This document shows, piece by piece, positions 48,201 through 56,962 of a stretch of DNA of 64,000 nt. The stretch is from contig SYHD01000275.1 in assembly GCA_005799265.1 (NCBI GenBank), positions 1-64,000 of the forward strand, written 5' to 3'. Both the position numbers and the translations under genes were made by a program. The notes beneath the pieces were generated by a model that was not told where the DNA came from, ran no database searches, and saw nothing but the letters and a program-made list of their open reading frames with translations. Source of the DNA: Planctomycetia bacterium (lineage in GTDB: Bacteria > Planctomycetota > Planctomycetia > Gemmatales > Gemmataceae). How positions within the stretch are numbered: the first letter of the stretch is position 1; the number at the start of each line of letters is the position of its first letter.

Positions 48201-48668
48201 GTTGCGATCGAGCGAACGCAGCAGTGAATAATAGGGCGGCCCAACGACGCGCAACAGCCCCTTCGCAACGCCGTCGCCTTCGAGCCAGCGGAAGCTCTGC
48301 CGATCGTTGCCGAGCCGCAGGATCTCTGTCGCGACTTCGGCAAGCTGATCGGTCCTGGCAAGCTCGAAGAGCACCGGCGTCTTGTCGGAAAGCTCGACGC
48401 CGCGCGGATCGCGCGTGATTGGAAACACTTGCAGCCAGTGGTCCGCTTCGTGAACGAGTTCAAGCGGCGATGTCGTCATCGTCTTGACACCGAGTTTGCG
48501 CAGCTCCTTGTGCGCCGCTGCGGTCAACGCGCCGGCCGGCGTCAACCAGAGCGATTGATCGTCAGCCAGCGCGAACCGCACTGGTGCCGTGCGCACCGAT
48601 TCCGGCACGACGCCGCTCGTCAGCGCCAGGCGCAGCACGTCAAGATTGGGGAAATGCAGGATCGCCAT
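45282..48668 (-). CDS. Large (~1128 aa) uncharacterised protein of FtsH-like cluster
   Basis: Continuous ORF, ATG overlapping the upstream stop (TGATG); helical-repeat-like C-terminal half, Lys/Pro/Glu-rich linker. Confidence 0.85.
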   Translation of the reverse strand: MAILHFPNLDVLRLALTSGVVPESVRTAPVRFALADDQSLWLTPAGALTAAAHKELRKLGVKTMTTSPLELVHEADHWLQVFPITRDPRGVELSDKTPVLFELARTDQLAEVATEILRLGNDRQSFRWLEGDGVAKGLLRVVGPPYYSLLRSLDRNGVDAAPIAYRETAPGVWIQIGFTHPLAEQLHPPTGQWLLLRAPSQWTYVPETKLRDIYEVIDFQLPEATSAYQDVELSEHIRVPVKLTRSGVADTAELWLLGEAGIAHLEDFVRSSDNELLARLAFAIGEKDGTRIVVVRIRPSKSVPPVLVLDGIAFRSYLRIPNLFTPVGMALHPPLRRDAVIRLLAEDKSRITWLHPHVDATFTPESLPDDAFRPMPEWVDYVLEHDHQAMTTWLGATQFQFEGFICKDDVDKEKKPPKPPAAPKEPKKPSEKDDAGKPARESAGIEKKKTRKADADAENETKVEPGELEKRLRELEHAYSGLQTPLEDPERQVIWRQLAEVNGALNQPGDAAVCWGNALWELPSVPPDWPSAWLQHESKQAVSLAQILRVVESDVIAHGQARFVMAYLIGAAAAPPTDALRPHLGKLQQYLEKYEGLLGVRVLWLAWHALHRLSGGDVLTLARARDRLLERLYLQGLTPDLDLPGFLRFTGLQANNRFRIVRDEIVRLRQNVQDWAKTGNMLTPATHAYIDLIFAFGLARLGENNEARNLLRDAGKELVNADEVHSWLYAAFAYRVQQALDGKPALDRLPDRMLTQLDEIEHPDFLEHVSEPKQLQELKDVQRFLRLKIDRMREKSRILEPFERRNAYSRWHGRFADELTRELADLADQHDRAVLMQRLRQLMKGKQKFKGAPKPEARILTTALELAPRLGQAFGEEVLARVPAQLVKGKEVEESALLLEKGLLLAGHLDRREDVHNLVGEFLKLLEGSKTPPYECLTPLFAGSFRMLRKFGLRDLVPHVLERVEAIVNADQALRAAAWPTMASDSLAKRLGLLLEIAAGRLFFGEEAKARVILDEAHDILIGKKLLTVDHVKVGCAYLTALGQAPMEFALERCHEFFGKVEGVYDNYTTTTHYSLSRFNVVEAMMLALVSDDFTLDPQARKRLDDDEYLVRRRIHRDVREAMAQAGM

Positions 48669-48937
48669 CACGTTCCTTGCCCGCGTTTCTCTCGTTCGGG
48701 CTCTTTCGGCAGGCTCACGGGCGCCGCGGGTTGCTTTTCTTCCTCGACGCGTTCGACGAGAATCTGCCCCAGCTCGCTCGCCTTGACGATGCCGCCTTCC
48801 AGTAATTTCTCGACGAGCTTGCGATGCTGCTCTTCATGCTCGTGCGGCAACAGATCGGCATCGGACGCCAGGCTGATGACGATGTCCTTCTTGCCGGTGT
48901 TCGGATCGATTTGCAGACGAATGGTCATCTCGGCCAT
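48668..48937 (-). CDS. Small (89 aa) uncharacterised protein of FtsH-like cluster
   Basis: MAEMTIRLQIDPNTGKKDIVISLASDADLLPHEHEEQHRKLVEKLLEGG; overlaps the start of the 1128-aa gene. Confidence 0.75.
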   Translation of the reverse strand: MAEMTIRLQIDPNTGKKDIVISLASDADLLPHEHEEQHRKLVEKLLEGGIVKASELGQILVERVEEEKQPAAPVSLPKEPEREKRGQGT

Positions 48938-48958
48938 GGCAATCTCCCCACCGCCTTC

Positions 48959-49017
48959 TGTTTAGCGCTCGCGTGAATGCGCCAGTTGCCTGGCGCTTTC
49001 ACGCGAGCGCGAAACGG
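48959..49017. repeat. Palindromic repeat, family A
   Basis: tgtttagcgctcgcgtgaa...ttcacgcgagcgcgaaacgg. Confidence 0.8.
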
Positions 49018-49027
49018 CAAAGCGGAA

Positions 49028-51121
49028 TCACGTTTTTGCGACGATCCCCGCCAACGTCTTCGCGTCGATCACTTTCTTCTCGATGAGCAGATCGCGCAGC
49101 GTTTCGATCAGCGCACGCTGTTCACGCAAAATCGTGACGGCGCGCTGCCGCCCTTCTTCGAGAAGCTCGACGATGCGTCGATCGAGCATCTCTTGTTGAC
49201 TTGCCGACAGCTCGACGCGGCCGCCGGTGTGGTCGTCGCGGAATCGGCACACGGGCACCCCTTCCCCGCCGAGGCCGAACTCCTCGACGAGAGCGCGGGC
49301 AATCGCCGACGCACGCTGCAGATCGCCGACGGAGCCGATCGACACATCTTCAAGCAGGAGAATCTCCGCTTCACGGCCGCCCATGAGGATGCAGATGTCG
49401 TCGAGCAGTTCGGCGCGCGTGACGACATAGCGATGAGCCGGATCCTGATAGCGCACGAACCCCAGCGCGCCCGCAGTGTCGGCCTGGATGGAGATGCGCT
49501 CGATCGGCGTCGCATGCTCGCAAAACAAGGCGCACACCGCGTGCCCCGCTTCGTGCGTGGCGACGACGCGCTCCTCCTTCGGCGTCAGCTTGGGCCGTTC
49601 GATCCATTCGGTCAAGGCGCGATCGACGTCGGCGATCTCGGTCGGCCGCGTCACGTTCTCACGCAGCCGAATGCGCGCCAGCGCCCGGCACAGCGCGTTG
49701 AGATGATCGCCGCTGTGGCGCGTGCCGGCGGCGGCGCCTTCCACCGGATCGCCCGTGCACTTGACCGCGTGCTCCAGCGCGTCGGGCGTCATCTTCAGAT
49801 TCATCTTGGCGTCGTAGATACGCAGGATCGCTCGGCGGTCGTCGCTGTCCGGATATGGGATGCACAGGTGAAACTCGAAACGCCCTGGCCGCAACAACGC
49901 AGGATCAAGCGACTCGACGAAATTTGTCGTGCCGACGACGAACACGAGTTCCTCACGATGAAAGCCATCCATCTCCGTCAGAAGCTGGTTGACCATCGAA
50001 TGCTCGACGCCAGAGCCTTCGTAGGTGCCGCGCGCGGTGGCGAACGAATCCAGCTCGTCGAAGACGATGATCGCGGGGGCGGATTGCCGGGCGCGCTGGA
50101 AGATTTGCCGCAGGTTCTCTTCGGATTCACCGACCCATTTGCTCTTGAGTTCGGGGCCGGAGACGACCGTGATCGCGGCGCCAAGCGCGGTCGCCATCGC
50201 TTTCGCGAACATCGTCTTGCCCGTGCCCGGCGGCCCCCAGAAGATCATGCCGCGCGGGATCAATTCTTCGACACGACTCACTTCGTCCTCCTGCATCAGG
50301 CGATCCTTCAGCGCGAGCACGTCGATGATCTCCTTGCGCAAGCGCTCCTTCACCTTCGCGTAGCCGCCGATGTCGTTGTCGAGATCGACGTTCGGCACTT
50401 CGAGCGTGCCGGTGAGCGTGGCCTGGCGGATCTGGGCGAACGCCTTCTTCGGGTCGGCGGGATAGTCCTCGCCTTCGAGGGTGCCGAGCAATTTGCGTAG
50501 GCGAACCGCGTTGATGCCGGAGACGTGCTTGTACAGCGTCCACGGGTTGAACTGCTTGCCGAACTTGCGCGCCTCTTTTTGCGTGACGAGATGGCGCAGG
50601 CGCGGCCGCGGGATGCCGAGCAGACTGACGCGATGCGGGAACAGGTTCTCGATGACGGTCGGCAGCGGGAACGACGGGTCCTTGAAGCCGAGCCAGACGA
50701 GCTCGGGATTTTCGTACAGAAGCGGGATCACCTCGCGCGCCTCGGTCGTAAGGCCGCCTTGACTGGTAGTCAAGAGGTCGATGTGCGGCAACACGAGCAC
50801 CTTGCGTTCGACAGCCCCGCGCACGGCGTCGCGAATCTGCGCGATCATCGACGCCAGGAAGCCAAGCGGCATCATGCCTTGCTGGTCCTGAGCGCGTTGC
50901 CGGCCGTCGATGAGGACGCACTGCAAATTCGCCTGTTTGAGCCGCGCGCGCAGGTCCATGTAGAGAAACAGGGAGAGATCCTTATCGCCTTCGACGAGGA
51001 CGGGAATGCCGCGCCGCAAGCGCGACGCGACTTCCGCCAGCTCGGCGGCGTACGCGGCCTCGACCGCTTGCTCCGGCGTCAGGTCCTTCGGCAGGTCTTT
51101 TTCTTCGATCAGAATCGACAT
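49028..51121 (-). CDS. FtsH-like AAA+/M41 zinc metalloprotease without obvious TM helices
   Basis: FWGPPGTGKTMFAKAMA, IIVFDELDSFA, LLRPGRFEFHL, THEAGHAVCALF (HExxH), and GDLQRASAIARALVEEFG (third-ligand region). Confidence 0.93.
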   Translation of the reverse strand: MSILIEEKDLPKDLTPEQAVEAAYAAELAEVASRLRRGIPVLVEGDKDLSLFLYMDLRARLKQANLQCVLIDGRQRAQDQQGMMPLGFLASMIAQIRDAVRGAVERKVLVLPHIDLLTTSQGGLTTEAREVIPLLYENPELVWLGFKDPSFPLPTVIENLFPHRVSLLGIPRPRLRHLVTQKEARKFGKQFNPWTLYKHVSGINAVRLRKLLGTLEGEDYPADPKKAFAQIRQATLTGTLEVPNVDLDNDIGGYAKVKERLRKEIIDVLALKDRLMQEDEVSRVEELIPRGMIFWGPPGTGKTMFAKAMATALGAAITVVSGPELKSKWVGESEENLRQIFQRARQSAPAIIVFDELDSFATARGTYEGSGVEHSMVNQLLTEMDGFHREELVFVVGTTNFVESLDPALLRPGRFEFHLCIPYPDSDDRRAILRIYDAKMNLKMTPDALEHAVKCTGDPVEGAAAGTRHSGDHLNALCRALARIRLRENVTRPTEIADVDRALTEWIERPKLTPKEERVVATHEAGHAVCALFCEHATPIERISIQADTAGALGFVRYQDPAHRYVVTRAELLDDICILMGGREAEILLLEDVSIGSVGDLQRASAIARALVEEFGLGGEGVPVCRFRDDHTGGRVELSASQQEMLDRRIVELLEEGRQRAVTILREQRALIETLRDLLIEKKVIDAKTLAGIVAKT

Positions 51122-51137
51122 ACCTGTCTGCTCCACT

Positions 51138-51185
51138 GCGACGCGGAGCGTCGCACCACAATGTGGCACGACGCTCCGCGTCGTG
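51138..51185. repeat. Palindromic repeat, family B
   Basis: gcgacgcggagcgtcgcaccacaatgtggcacgacgctccgcgtcgtg. Confidence 0.75.
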
Positions 51186-51202
51186 ACGGCGCGAACCACG
51201 GA

Positions 51203-51775
51203 CTAAACTTCCAACACAATCGTCAGCGACCCCGTTTGCGCGTCTTCCGACAATTCCTTGATCTGGCCGATCTGGGCGGCTTTCTCCTTGAGCGCATTGG
51301 CGGTGACGCGGTTGACGGCCTGATCGAGTTCCTTGCGCAGATCGAGCAGATGGCCTTCGAGCTGGTCGGTCAATTTTTTCTGAAGCTGCGTCTTTTGCGC
51401 ATCGGCCTGGCGCTGCAGGTCTTGAAGCACTTGCTTGCGAAGGCTCTCCCTCTCGCGCTCTTGCAATTGGCCTACGGGCGCGCCAGACCAGCCCTGGCGT
51501 TCGCCTTCGAGCGTCACGGCTTGCTCGGTCTCGACTTTCACGGTGACCGTCGCCGACGCCGGATCGACTTCGACGATCACGCCATCGCTTTCGCGGCGCG
51601 TCAGCTTGTCGCCAATGCGCTTGAAGCCGCGTTCCAGCAACTCGCGAACGAGCAGCTCAGCCATCCGCTCATGGGGCAAAATTTCCAGCAGCTCCAGGTG
51701 CGTGCTGACATGATCGCTCGCGCGCAAGACGTGACGGGCGCGTTCAGTCACCTTGATCTTGTAGGCTCGGCTCAT
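51203..51775 (-). CDS. Uncharacterised coiled-coil protein of FtsH-like cluster
   Basis: MSRAYKIKVTERARHVLRASDHVSTHLELLEILPHERMAELLVREL...LRKQVLQDLQRQADAQKTQLQKKLTDQLEGHLLDL. Confidence 0.75.
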   Translation of the reverse strand: MSRAYKIKVTERARHVLRASDHVSTHLELLEILPHERMAELLVRELLERGFKRIGDKLTRRESDGVIVEVDPASATVTVKVETEQAVTLEGERQGWSGAPVGQLQERERESLRKQVLQDLQRQADAQKTQLQKKLTDQLEGHLLDLRKELDQAVNRVTANALKEKAAQIGQIKELSEDAQTGSLTIVLEV

Positions 51776-51831
51776 GGCAAATTCCTTACTACCCCCCAGG
51801 ATTCGCAACGCTCATCCTGGGGCTTGGCGAT

Positions 51832-52863
51832 TTACATCGGTTCCACTTCGTGCTGAATGGCACAAGCGTGGGCGGACAAACGATCGCCGTCCACGCATTC
51901 CCATTCGGCCTTCCAGAGTTGGCTGGCGTGGTAGCCTTCGTCGAAGTAGGTGACGGCGCTCGCTTCATGCTGCCACGTTTGCAGGCGATCCATTTGCCTG
52001 ACGAATGCCAGCGATTCCTGATAGATCGCCCGGCGGTCGGCCAAGCGTTCGCCGCGCAGGTCGAGAGCACCGATCCAGTTCCGCGCATTTGGCCCATCGG
52101 CGAACAAGCGCCGCGCCGTGACGAGAAAACAGCGGGCGAGATCGCGGCGCCGGACCGTGTCGATGGCGTCGAGGAATTCGCCGTAGACACGCGTTTGCGT
52201 CACGCCGATCTTGCGCACGCGCGTGACCGCGCCGATGTTTTCCTTGGCGCGTTCGAGCAGGGTCCAGCGCTGGGCGAGATCCTCTTGCAGCGTTTCCAGG
52301 ATGCTCGCGCCGACGCCGACCATCCAGACTGACCAATCAATGCGGTACGGCGTGCTCCCTTCCGCCAATTCTTCCAGAAACACGAGTCGACACAAGCCAT
52401 CTTGATGTAGCGGCAGCCATTTCTTCTGTAACACCGCCTCCGCCTCGGTGCGTTCGAGTGCATCGAACGCGAGATAAAACAGCAGCCGATCGCCGACGGT
52501 CGTTTCCTCGATCTCCGGCACACTCGTACCAAGCGAGCCCGACACCAGTTGCACGAGAAACTCCAGCGCGTGTTTCGAGAACATCAGCCCGAGGTCACCC
52601 GGCGGCGTCCGCTCCCAAAGCCTGCCGTGCACGCTGGTCGCGCCGCGCAAATAACGCTGGCGCATCCAGCCACGGCGCGCCAGGTATTGAACGCAGCCCT
52701 TGGCGAGCGTATCCTGGATCAATGCGACGGCGTCCCGACTCAAGCAGGCCGGGCGTGGGCTGGGCTTGTGAAAAATCAGCGCCGCCTGTTCTCTGGGCGC
52801 TTGATGCAACACGACGCGCAGCACCTGCAACAGATTCGCCTCGAATCGCGATACGGATCGCAT
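51832..52863 (-). CDS. Uncharacterised 343-aa protein of FtsH-like cluster
   Basis: Long ORF collinear with its neighbours; no recognisable motif. Confidence 0.75.
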   Translation of the reverse strand: MRSVSRFEANLLQVLRVVLHQAPREQAALIFHKPSPRPACLSRDAVALIQDTLAKGCVQYLARRGWMRQRYLRGATSVHGRLWERTPPGDLGLMFSKHALEFLVQLVSGSLGTSVPEIEETTVGDRLLFYLAFDALERTEAEAVLQKKWLPLHQDGLCRLVFLEELAEGSTPYRIDWSVWMVGVGASILETLQEDLAQRWTLLERAKENIGAVTRVRKIGVTQTRVYGEFLDAIDTVRRRDLARCFLVTARRLFADGPNARNWIGALDLRGERLADRRAIYQESLAFVRQMDRLQTWQHEASAVTYFDEGYHASQLWKAEWECVDGDRLSAHACAIQHEVEPM

Positions 52864-52873
52864 GCTTCCTCAC

Positions 52874-53494
52874 CTACAATCGCTTCCATAATCCGGCCGC
52901 TTGTTTGGCCGGGAAGCCGTTGATCGTCAACAGACCCTCGGCGAGGCGAATCTCCAGCGTATTGGGCATAAGCCAGCGCGAATCGTTCGGATCGCAGCGT
53001 TCGCTCAGAAAATGCCCGCGTTGATTCGCCGAGCCGATCCAGCGCCGGCGCGTTTCCGGCTCGTCACGATGATACGGGCCGTCAACCAGAATGTCCGTTC
53101 GCTCCAGAAGCAGGTTAACGTTCTTATCGGAAGATTGACGTAGCTCCTCCAGCCGGTAACCGGTGAAGACCAGCACCGACAGTTCGAGCCCATGTGCTGC
53201 CTCGGCAAGCGCCGCCGCATGCGCCGCATGCGCGAACGGCTCACCGCCGAGCAAGGTGATCCCTTCGAGGGCGTGCCTGTCCTTTGCGTTCCGCATTTGG
53301 CTCACAATATCGTCGAGAGACAATTCCGCGCCTCCGACGAACGGCAACATCTCCGGGTTGCAACAGCCCGGACAGCGCAAGGGGCAGCCTTGAAACCACA
53401 GCGCGAAACGTCGGCCCGGCCCCTCGGCTTCCGTCGCGGGGACGATCTGGGCGACTTGCAAGCGCGGTTGGCTTACGTTGGCTGGCAACGTCAT
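52874..53494 (-). CDS. Radical SAM / 4Fe-4S single-cluster protein (NrdG-like activase fold)
   Basis: FALWFQGCPLRCPGCCNPEM (CxxxCxxC) and GITLLGGEPFAHA. Confidence 0.9.
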   Translation of the reverse strand: MTLPANVSQPRLQVAQIVPATEAEGPGRRFALWFQGCPLRCPGCCNPEMLPFVGGAELSLDDIVSQMRNAKDRHALEGITLLGGEPFAHAAHAAALAEAAHGLELSVLVFTGYRLEELRQSSDKNVNLLLERTDILVDGPYHRDEPETRRRWIGSANQRGHFLSERCDPNDSRWLMPNTLEIRLAEGLLTINGFPAKQAAGLWKRL

Positions 53495-53510
53495 GGGCTA
53501 GCACCCCGTA

Positions 53511-53575
53511 GTGCAAGCATCTCGCTTGCACGTTTATCCTATTCGGCTTCGCGCAAGCGAGACGCTTGCACTTCG
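53511..53575. repeat. Palindromic repeat, family C
   Basis: agtgcaagcatctcgcttgcac...gcgcaagcgagacgcttgcact. Confidence 0.75.
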
Positions 53576-53580
53576 GAGTG

Positions 53581-55071
53581 TCACTTGAGATGACTCGCGC
53601 GTAGCTTCACCAGCGCCTCAAGCGCGGCGGTTTCACGTCCCTGTGCGTCAATCAGGCCGCAGTGGGGATAGGTGTGCGGTTGGGCGTCGCTCCAGTGCGC
53701 CCATTGCACGGTGCGGACATACGGCTTGCACAGCGCAAGCGAGGCGAACGCGTCGGTCCAGTCCGCCTGCGCTGCGGGTGTGTAGCCGGCGCGCCAATGG
53801 CCGAGGTTGACGCGCTGGTCGGGATCGGCCAGCTCGGATGCCGACGCCGACGAGGGATACGCAAGCGTCACCTGGATCGGTACGCCCAGAAGCGCGTACA
53901 GATCGAGCACGCGCGACGCGTCAAGCAGGTCGCGGCAATAGCTGCCGCGCGGCGCGACACCCATGACGAATTCGAGCTCGAGGGCCGCGAGCTTCACGCC
54001 GGTGCGGAGGAGATCGTCTGCGAAGGTGAACGGCGTCTTGCTGCGTTCCTGTTGCGCGAGGTACTCGCCCCAGGGATGCGAAATCCCGACGATGATTTCG
54101 AGTTGCGGATTGACGCGTTTGAGCGTGTCGGCGAGGCGGAGCGTGAGCCAGATCAGCTCTTCGTCGCGCCGCGCCAGAATGCCGGCGCGGTTGCTGCCGG
54201 CGCTGACCTGCCAGGTGCGAATGCGCGGCTGATACCGGCGGACGACCATCTCGGCGAATTCGGTAAGACGGAGGCTGAGGGTGTGCAAGTCGGTGGTGTG
54301 TTCCCAAAGCCAATCGGGGAGGTTACGGCCGCCGAAGTCGATCAACGGCCCACCGATGACTTTCAAGCCGTTGGCCAGCGCCCAATCCAGCACGCGGTCG
54401 TGCGCGTCCCACGAGTACGACCCGTTGCCCGGCTCGATCTCCCGCCAGGAGAAGCCAAGGGACACCGTGTTGAACGCTTCCTTGAATCGCGGCGCTTGCG
54501 GCAATTCGTCCGCGCCGGATTCGAGCCGGCAGCTTTGGAGCGTGTCGAACTTCGGCTGGCGTTGATGGCGGAAGTCCAGCACGCGTTCGGTATAGCTGCG
54601 CACCAATTCGTGCGACGCTCGTGAGGCGACGCGCAGGGCCTGTTCGGCGTGTCCCGTCGCGTCCGGGTTGGGCAGCGCCATCAAAGCGCGGCTAAAAGCG
54701 TGAATGGACTCCTTGATTTGATCGCTCAAGATGTCGGGCGTGAGCAGACCGCCGAGGGTCCATTCGGCTGTCTGGCAGCGAAGCTGGTTGAGCTTGCCAC
54801 GCGCCAGTTCGATGGCGAGATCATAGGGCGAGGCGCGTTCCATGAGCGTTGCGGTGCTGGTCATGAGCTGGCCGACGCCGTCGATGCGCCACGGAGTTTG
54901 GAGGTTTCCGCTCTCGTCCACGGTGCGCGTCAGGATGAGGCGATTGCCATCGATGGCGGCCTCGGTGGGATAGGGCATATGGTCCTGACCGCCGGTGACG
55001 CTGGCGCGTTCCAACTCGGGCCGAAGGTCGTCGGCGAGAGTCGGCGGCAGATGGAAACTCATTACACCCAT
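53581..55071 (-). CDS. GH10-like (endo-1,4-beta-xylanase-type TIM barrel) protein
   Basis: FKEAFNTVSLGFSWREIEPGNGSYSWDAHDRVLDWALANGLKVIGGPLIDFGGRNLPDWLWE. Confidence 0.75.
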   Translation of the reverse strand: MGVMSFHLPPTLADDLRPELERASVTGGQDHMPYPTEAAIDGNRLILTRTVDESGNLQTPWRIDGVGQLMTSTATLMERASPYDLAIELARGKLNQLRCQTAEWTLGGLLTPDILSDQIKESIHAFSRALMALPNPDATGHAEQALRVASRASHELVRSYTERVLDFRHQRQPKFDTLQSCRLESGADELPQAPRFKEAFNTVSLGFSWREIEPGNGSYSWDAHDRVLDWALANGLKVIGGPLIDFGGRNLPDWLWEHTTDLHTLSLRLTEFAEMVVRRYQPRIRTWQVSAGSNRAGILARRDEELIWLTLRLADTLKRVNPQLEIIVGISHPWGEYLAQQERSKTPFTFADDLLRTGVKLAALELEFVMGVAPRGSYCRDLLDASRVLDLYALLGVPIQVTLAYPSSASASELADPDQRVNLGHWRAGYTPAAQADWTDAFASLALCKPYVRTVQWAHWSDAQPHTYPHCGLIDAQGRETAALEALVKLRASHLK

Positions 55072-55401
55072 AGTGCGACGTGGGAAAGTGCGTTGATTTA
55101 CCTTGCGCGGGCGAATGCACATTCGCCTGGATCGATCCGCACGCGCTGGGACGCAAGAGTCGTAACGGCGCGCGATCGCGAGGCTTCGTGTGTGACTGTG
55201 ATCGGGTCGGTCTGCCAAATCCTAACGGCGTGGTGGCCGGGGTAGGCAGGTCCTTTATTTGGCAAGTTCGTTAAGCCGCGTGGGAATAGTCAAGCCCACA
55301 GATACCTGAATAATTCTCCCCTCGCCAAACCGCCGTTTCGTTGATGGCCGAAAATCCGACTCAACCACGCAATTCCAACTCGCGCCGATATGAAGAATAA
55401 G

Positions 55402-55476
55402 GGTGGGTGACCGGACTCGAACCGGCGACAACCAGATCCACAATCTGGAGCTCTAACCAACTGAGCTACACCCACC
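55402..55476 (-). tRNA. tRNA-His (GTG anticodon)
   Basis: Minus strand GGTGGGTGTAGCTCAGTTGGTTAGAGCTCCAGATTGTGGATCTGGTTGTCGCCGGTTCGAGTCCGGTCACCCACC. Cloverleaf with 8-bp acceptor (extra 5' G typical of tRNA-His). Confidence 0.95.
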
Positions 55477-55651
55477 ATCCTGAACTCGGATTCCCTGGGC
55501 TATTCAGATCCGAGCCTTTCAGGCTCAAGGCCTGAAGACCGCTTACACTCACGTTATCTTAATTGCTTCCCTCGCTTTGGCAAGCTTGCTTCAAATCGCT
55601 CCAGTTCCCCTCGTCAGGTTGCTTCCCGGCATCGGAGCATCACGAGCACGC

Positions 55652-56962
55652 TTACCCCGCGAAGAAAACAAAAGCAACCAGGACAAACACTGGCAGCAGA
55701 ATGACGCTCGCATACGCCAGGTAGCCGAAGAAGGACGGCATCGGATATCCGAAGCTTTCGGCAATGCTCTTGACCATGAAGTTCGGCCCGTTGCCGATGT
55801 AGGTCATCGCCCCCATGAACACGGCGCCGGCGCTGATCGCCTGCAAAATGAGCGGTTCTTGCGTTGCTAACGGGCCGAAATCCGGCTGTCCGGAGGCGAG
55901 GGTGGCGAACGTCATGTACGTCGGCGTGTTGTCCAGAATGGACGAGACGGCGCCGGTGAGCCAAAAGTATTGCCAGGCTCGCGTGATGCCCAGGTCGGCG
56001 CGGTGCTGGGCCAACAACGCCAGCGCGGGAACCATCGTCACGAAGATGCCGACGAAGATTACCGTCACTTCGATGATTGACTCAAAGGAGAACTGATTGT
56101 TTTCACGCACGCTAGGCGGTGTGAAAAACCAGGAGAGGAGCGCCATCGCCGCCATGAGCGCGCTGGGCCAGGGGCGCTCCAGCTTCAGGTCCCCCGCGAC
56201 ACTTGCCGATTGCAGGAGAACCGCGGCGAGAATTCCGGCGAGAAACACGATGTTGATCGACCCGCCGATGACGAGTGAGCCGTGCCGCGGCGGAAACGCA
56301 GCGCGATCGGGTTCGCGCCAATAGGCGAGCGCGTCCCAAACCAGGGCGATACCGATGACGCTGCTATTCGCCATCAACCAGTGCGGCCACAGCGACAACG
56401 TCCAGAAGAAATCGACTCCATTGAGAAAGCCGAGGAAAAGCGGCGGATCGCCCAAAGGCGTCAACAGACCGCCGAGATTGCAGACGACGAAGATGAAAAA
56501 GAGCGGCAGGTGACCACGGTGTGCGCGAATTGCGTTGATGCGCAGAAAAGGGCGAATCAACAACATGCTCGCGCCGGTCGTGCCGATGACGTTCGCCAGC
56601 ACCGCACCCAAAAGGAGAAAGCCCGCATTGACGAACGGCGTGGGTCGAAACTGGCCTTGGAGCGCGATGCCTCCCGCGACCGTGTACAGCGCCGCCAAAA
56701 GCACGATGAAGTCAACGTATTCGAGCAACGCGTGTTCGAGCTTCAGCAATCCCGGCTGAGCTCCCCGCCATTCCAGGTAGCAAAGATACGCCGCCACCGG
56801 CACGGCGAGGCCGACCGAAACGAGCAGCTTGCGCAGATTGCTGTGCCAAAACTTCGCGGCGACGAGCGGCAGAATGGCGATCGACAGGAGCAGCACGACA
56901 AACGGCGCCAACGACCACGGCGCGACGTTCAGCCTGCCGGCCGCGTCAGCGAATAGCGACAT
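55652..56962 (-). CDS. NhaD-type sodium:proton antiporter / ion transporter superfamily
   Basis: LANVIGTTGASMLLIRPFLRINAIRAHRGHLPLFFIFVVCNLGGLLTPLGDPPLFLGFLNGVDFFWTLSLWPHW. Confidence 0.88.
   Translation of the reverse strand: MSLFADAAGRLNVAPWSLAPFVVLLLSIAILPLVAAKFWHSNLRKLLVSVGLAVPVAAYLCYLEWRGAQPGLLKLEHALLEYVDFIVLLAALYTVAGGIALQGQFRPTPFVNAGFLLLGAVLANVIGTTGASMLLIRPFLRINAIRAHRGHLPLFFIFVVCNLGGLLTPLGDPPLFLGFLNGVDFFWTLSLWPHWLMANSSVIGIALVWDALAYWREPDRAAFPPRHGSLVIGGSINIVFLAGILAAVLLQSASVAGDLKLERPWPSALMAAMALLSWFFTPPSVRENNQFSFESIIEVTVIFVGIFVTMVPALALLAQHRADLGITRAWQYFWLTGAVSSILDNTPTYMTFATLASGQPDFGPLATQEPLILQAISAGAVFMGAMTYIGNGPNFMVKSIAESFGYPMPSFFGYLAYASVILLPVFVLVAFVFFAG

Noticed and set aside
48977-50500. 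507-aa plus-strand ORF
   Set aside because: Antisense to the FtsH-like gene, whose motifs are unambiguous.
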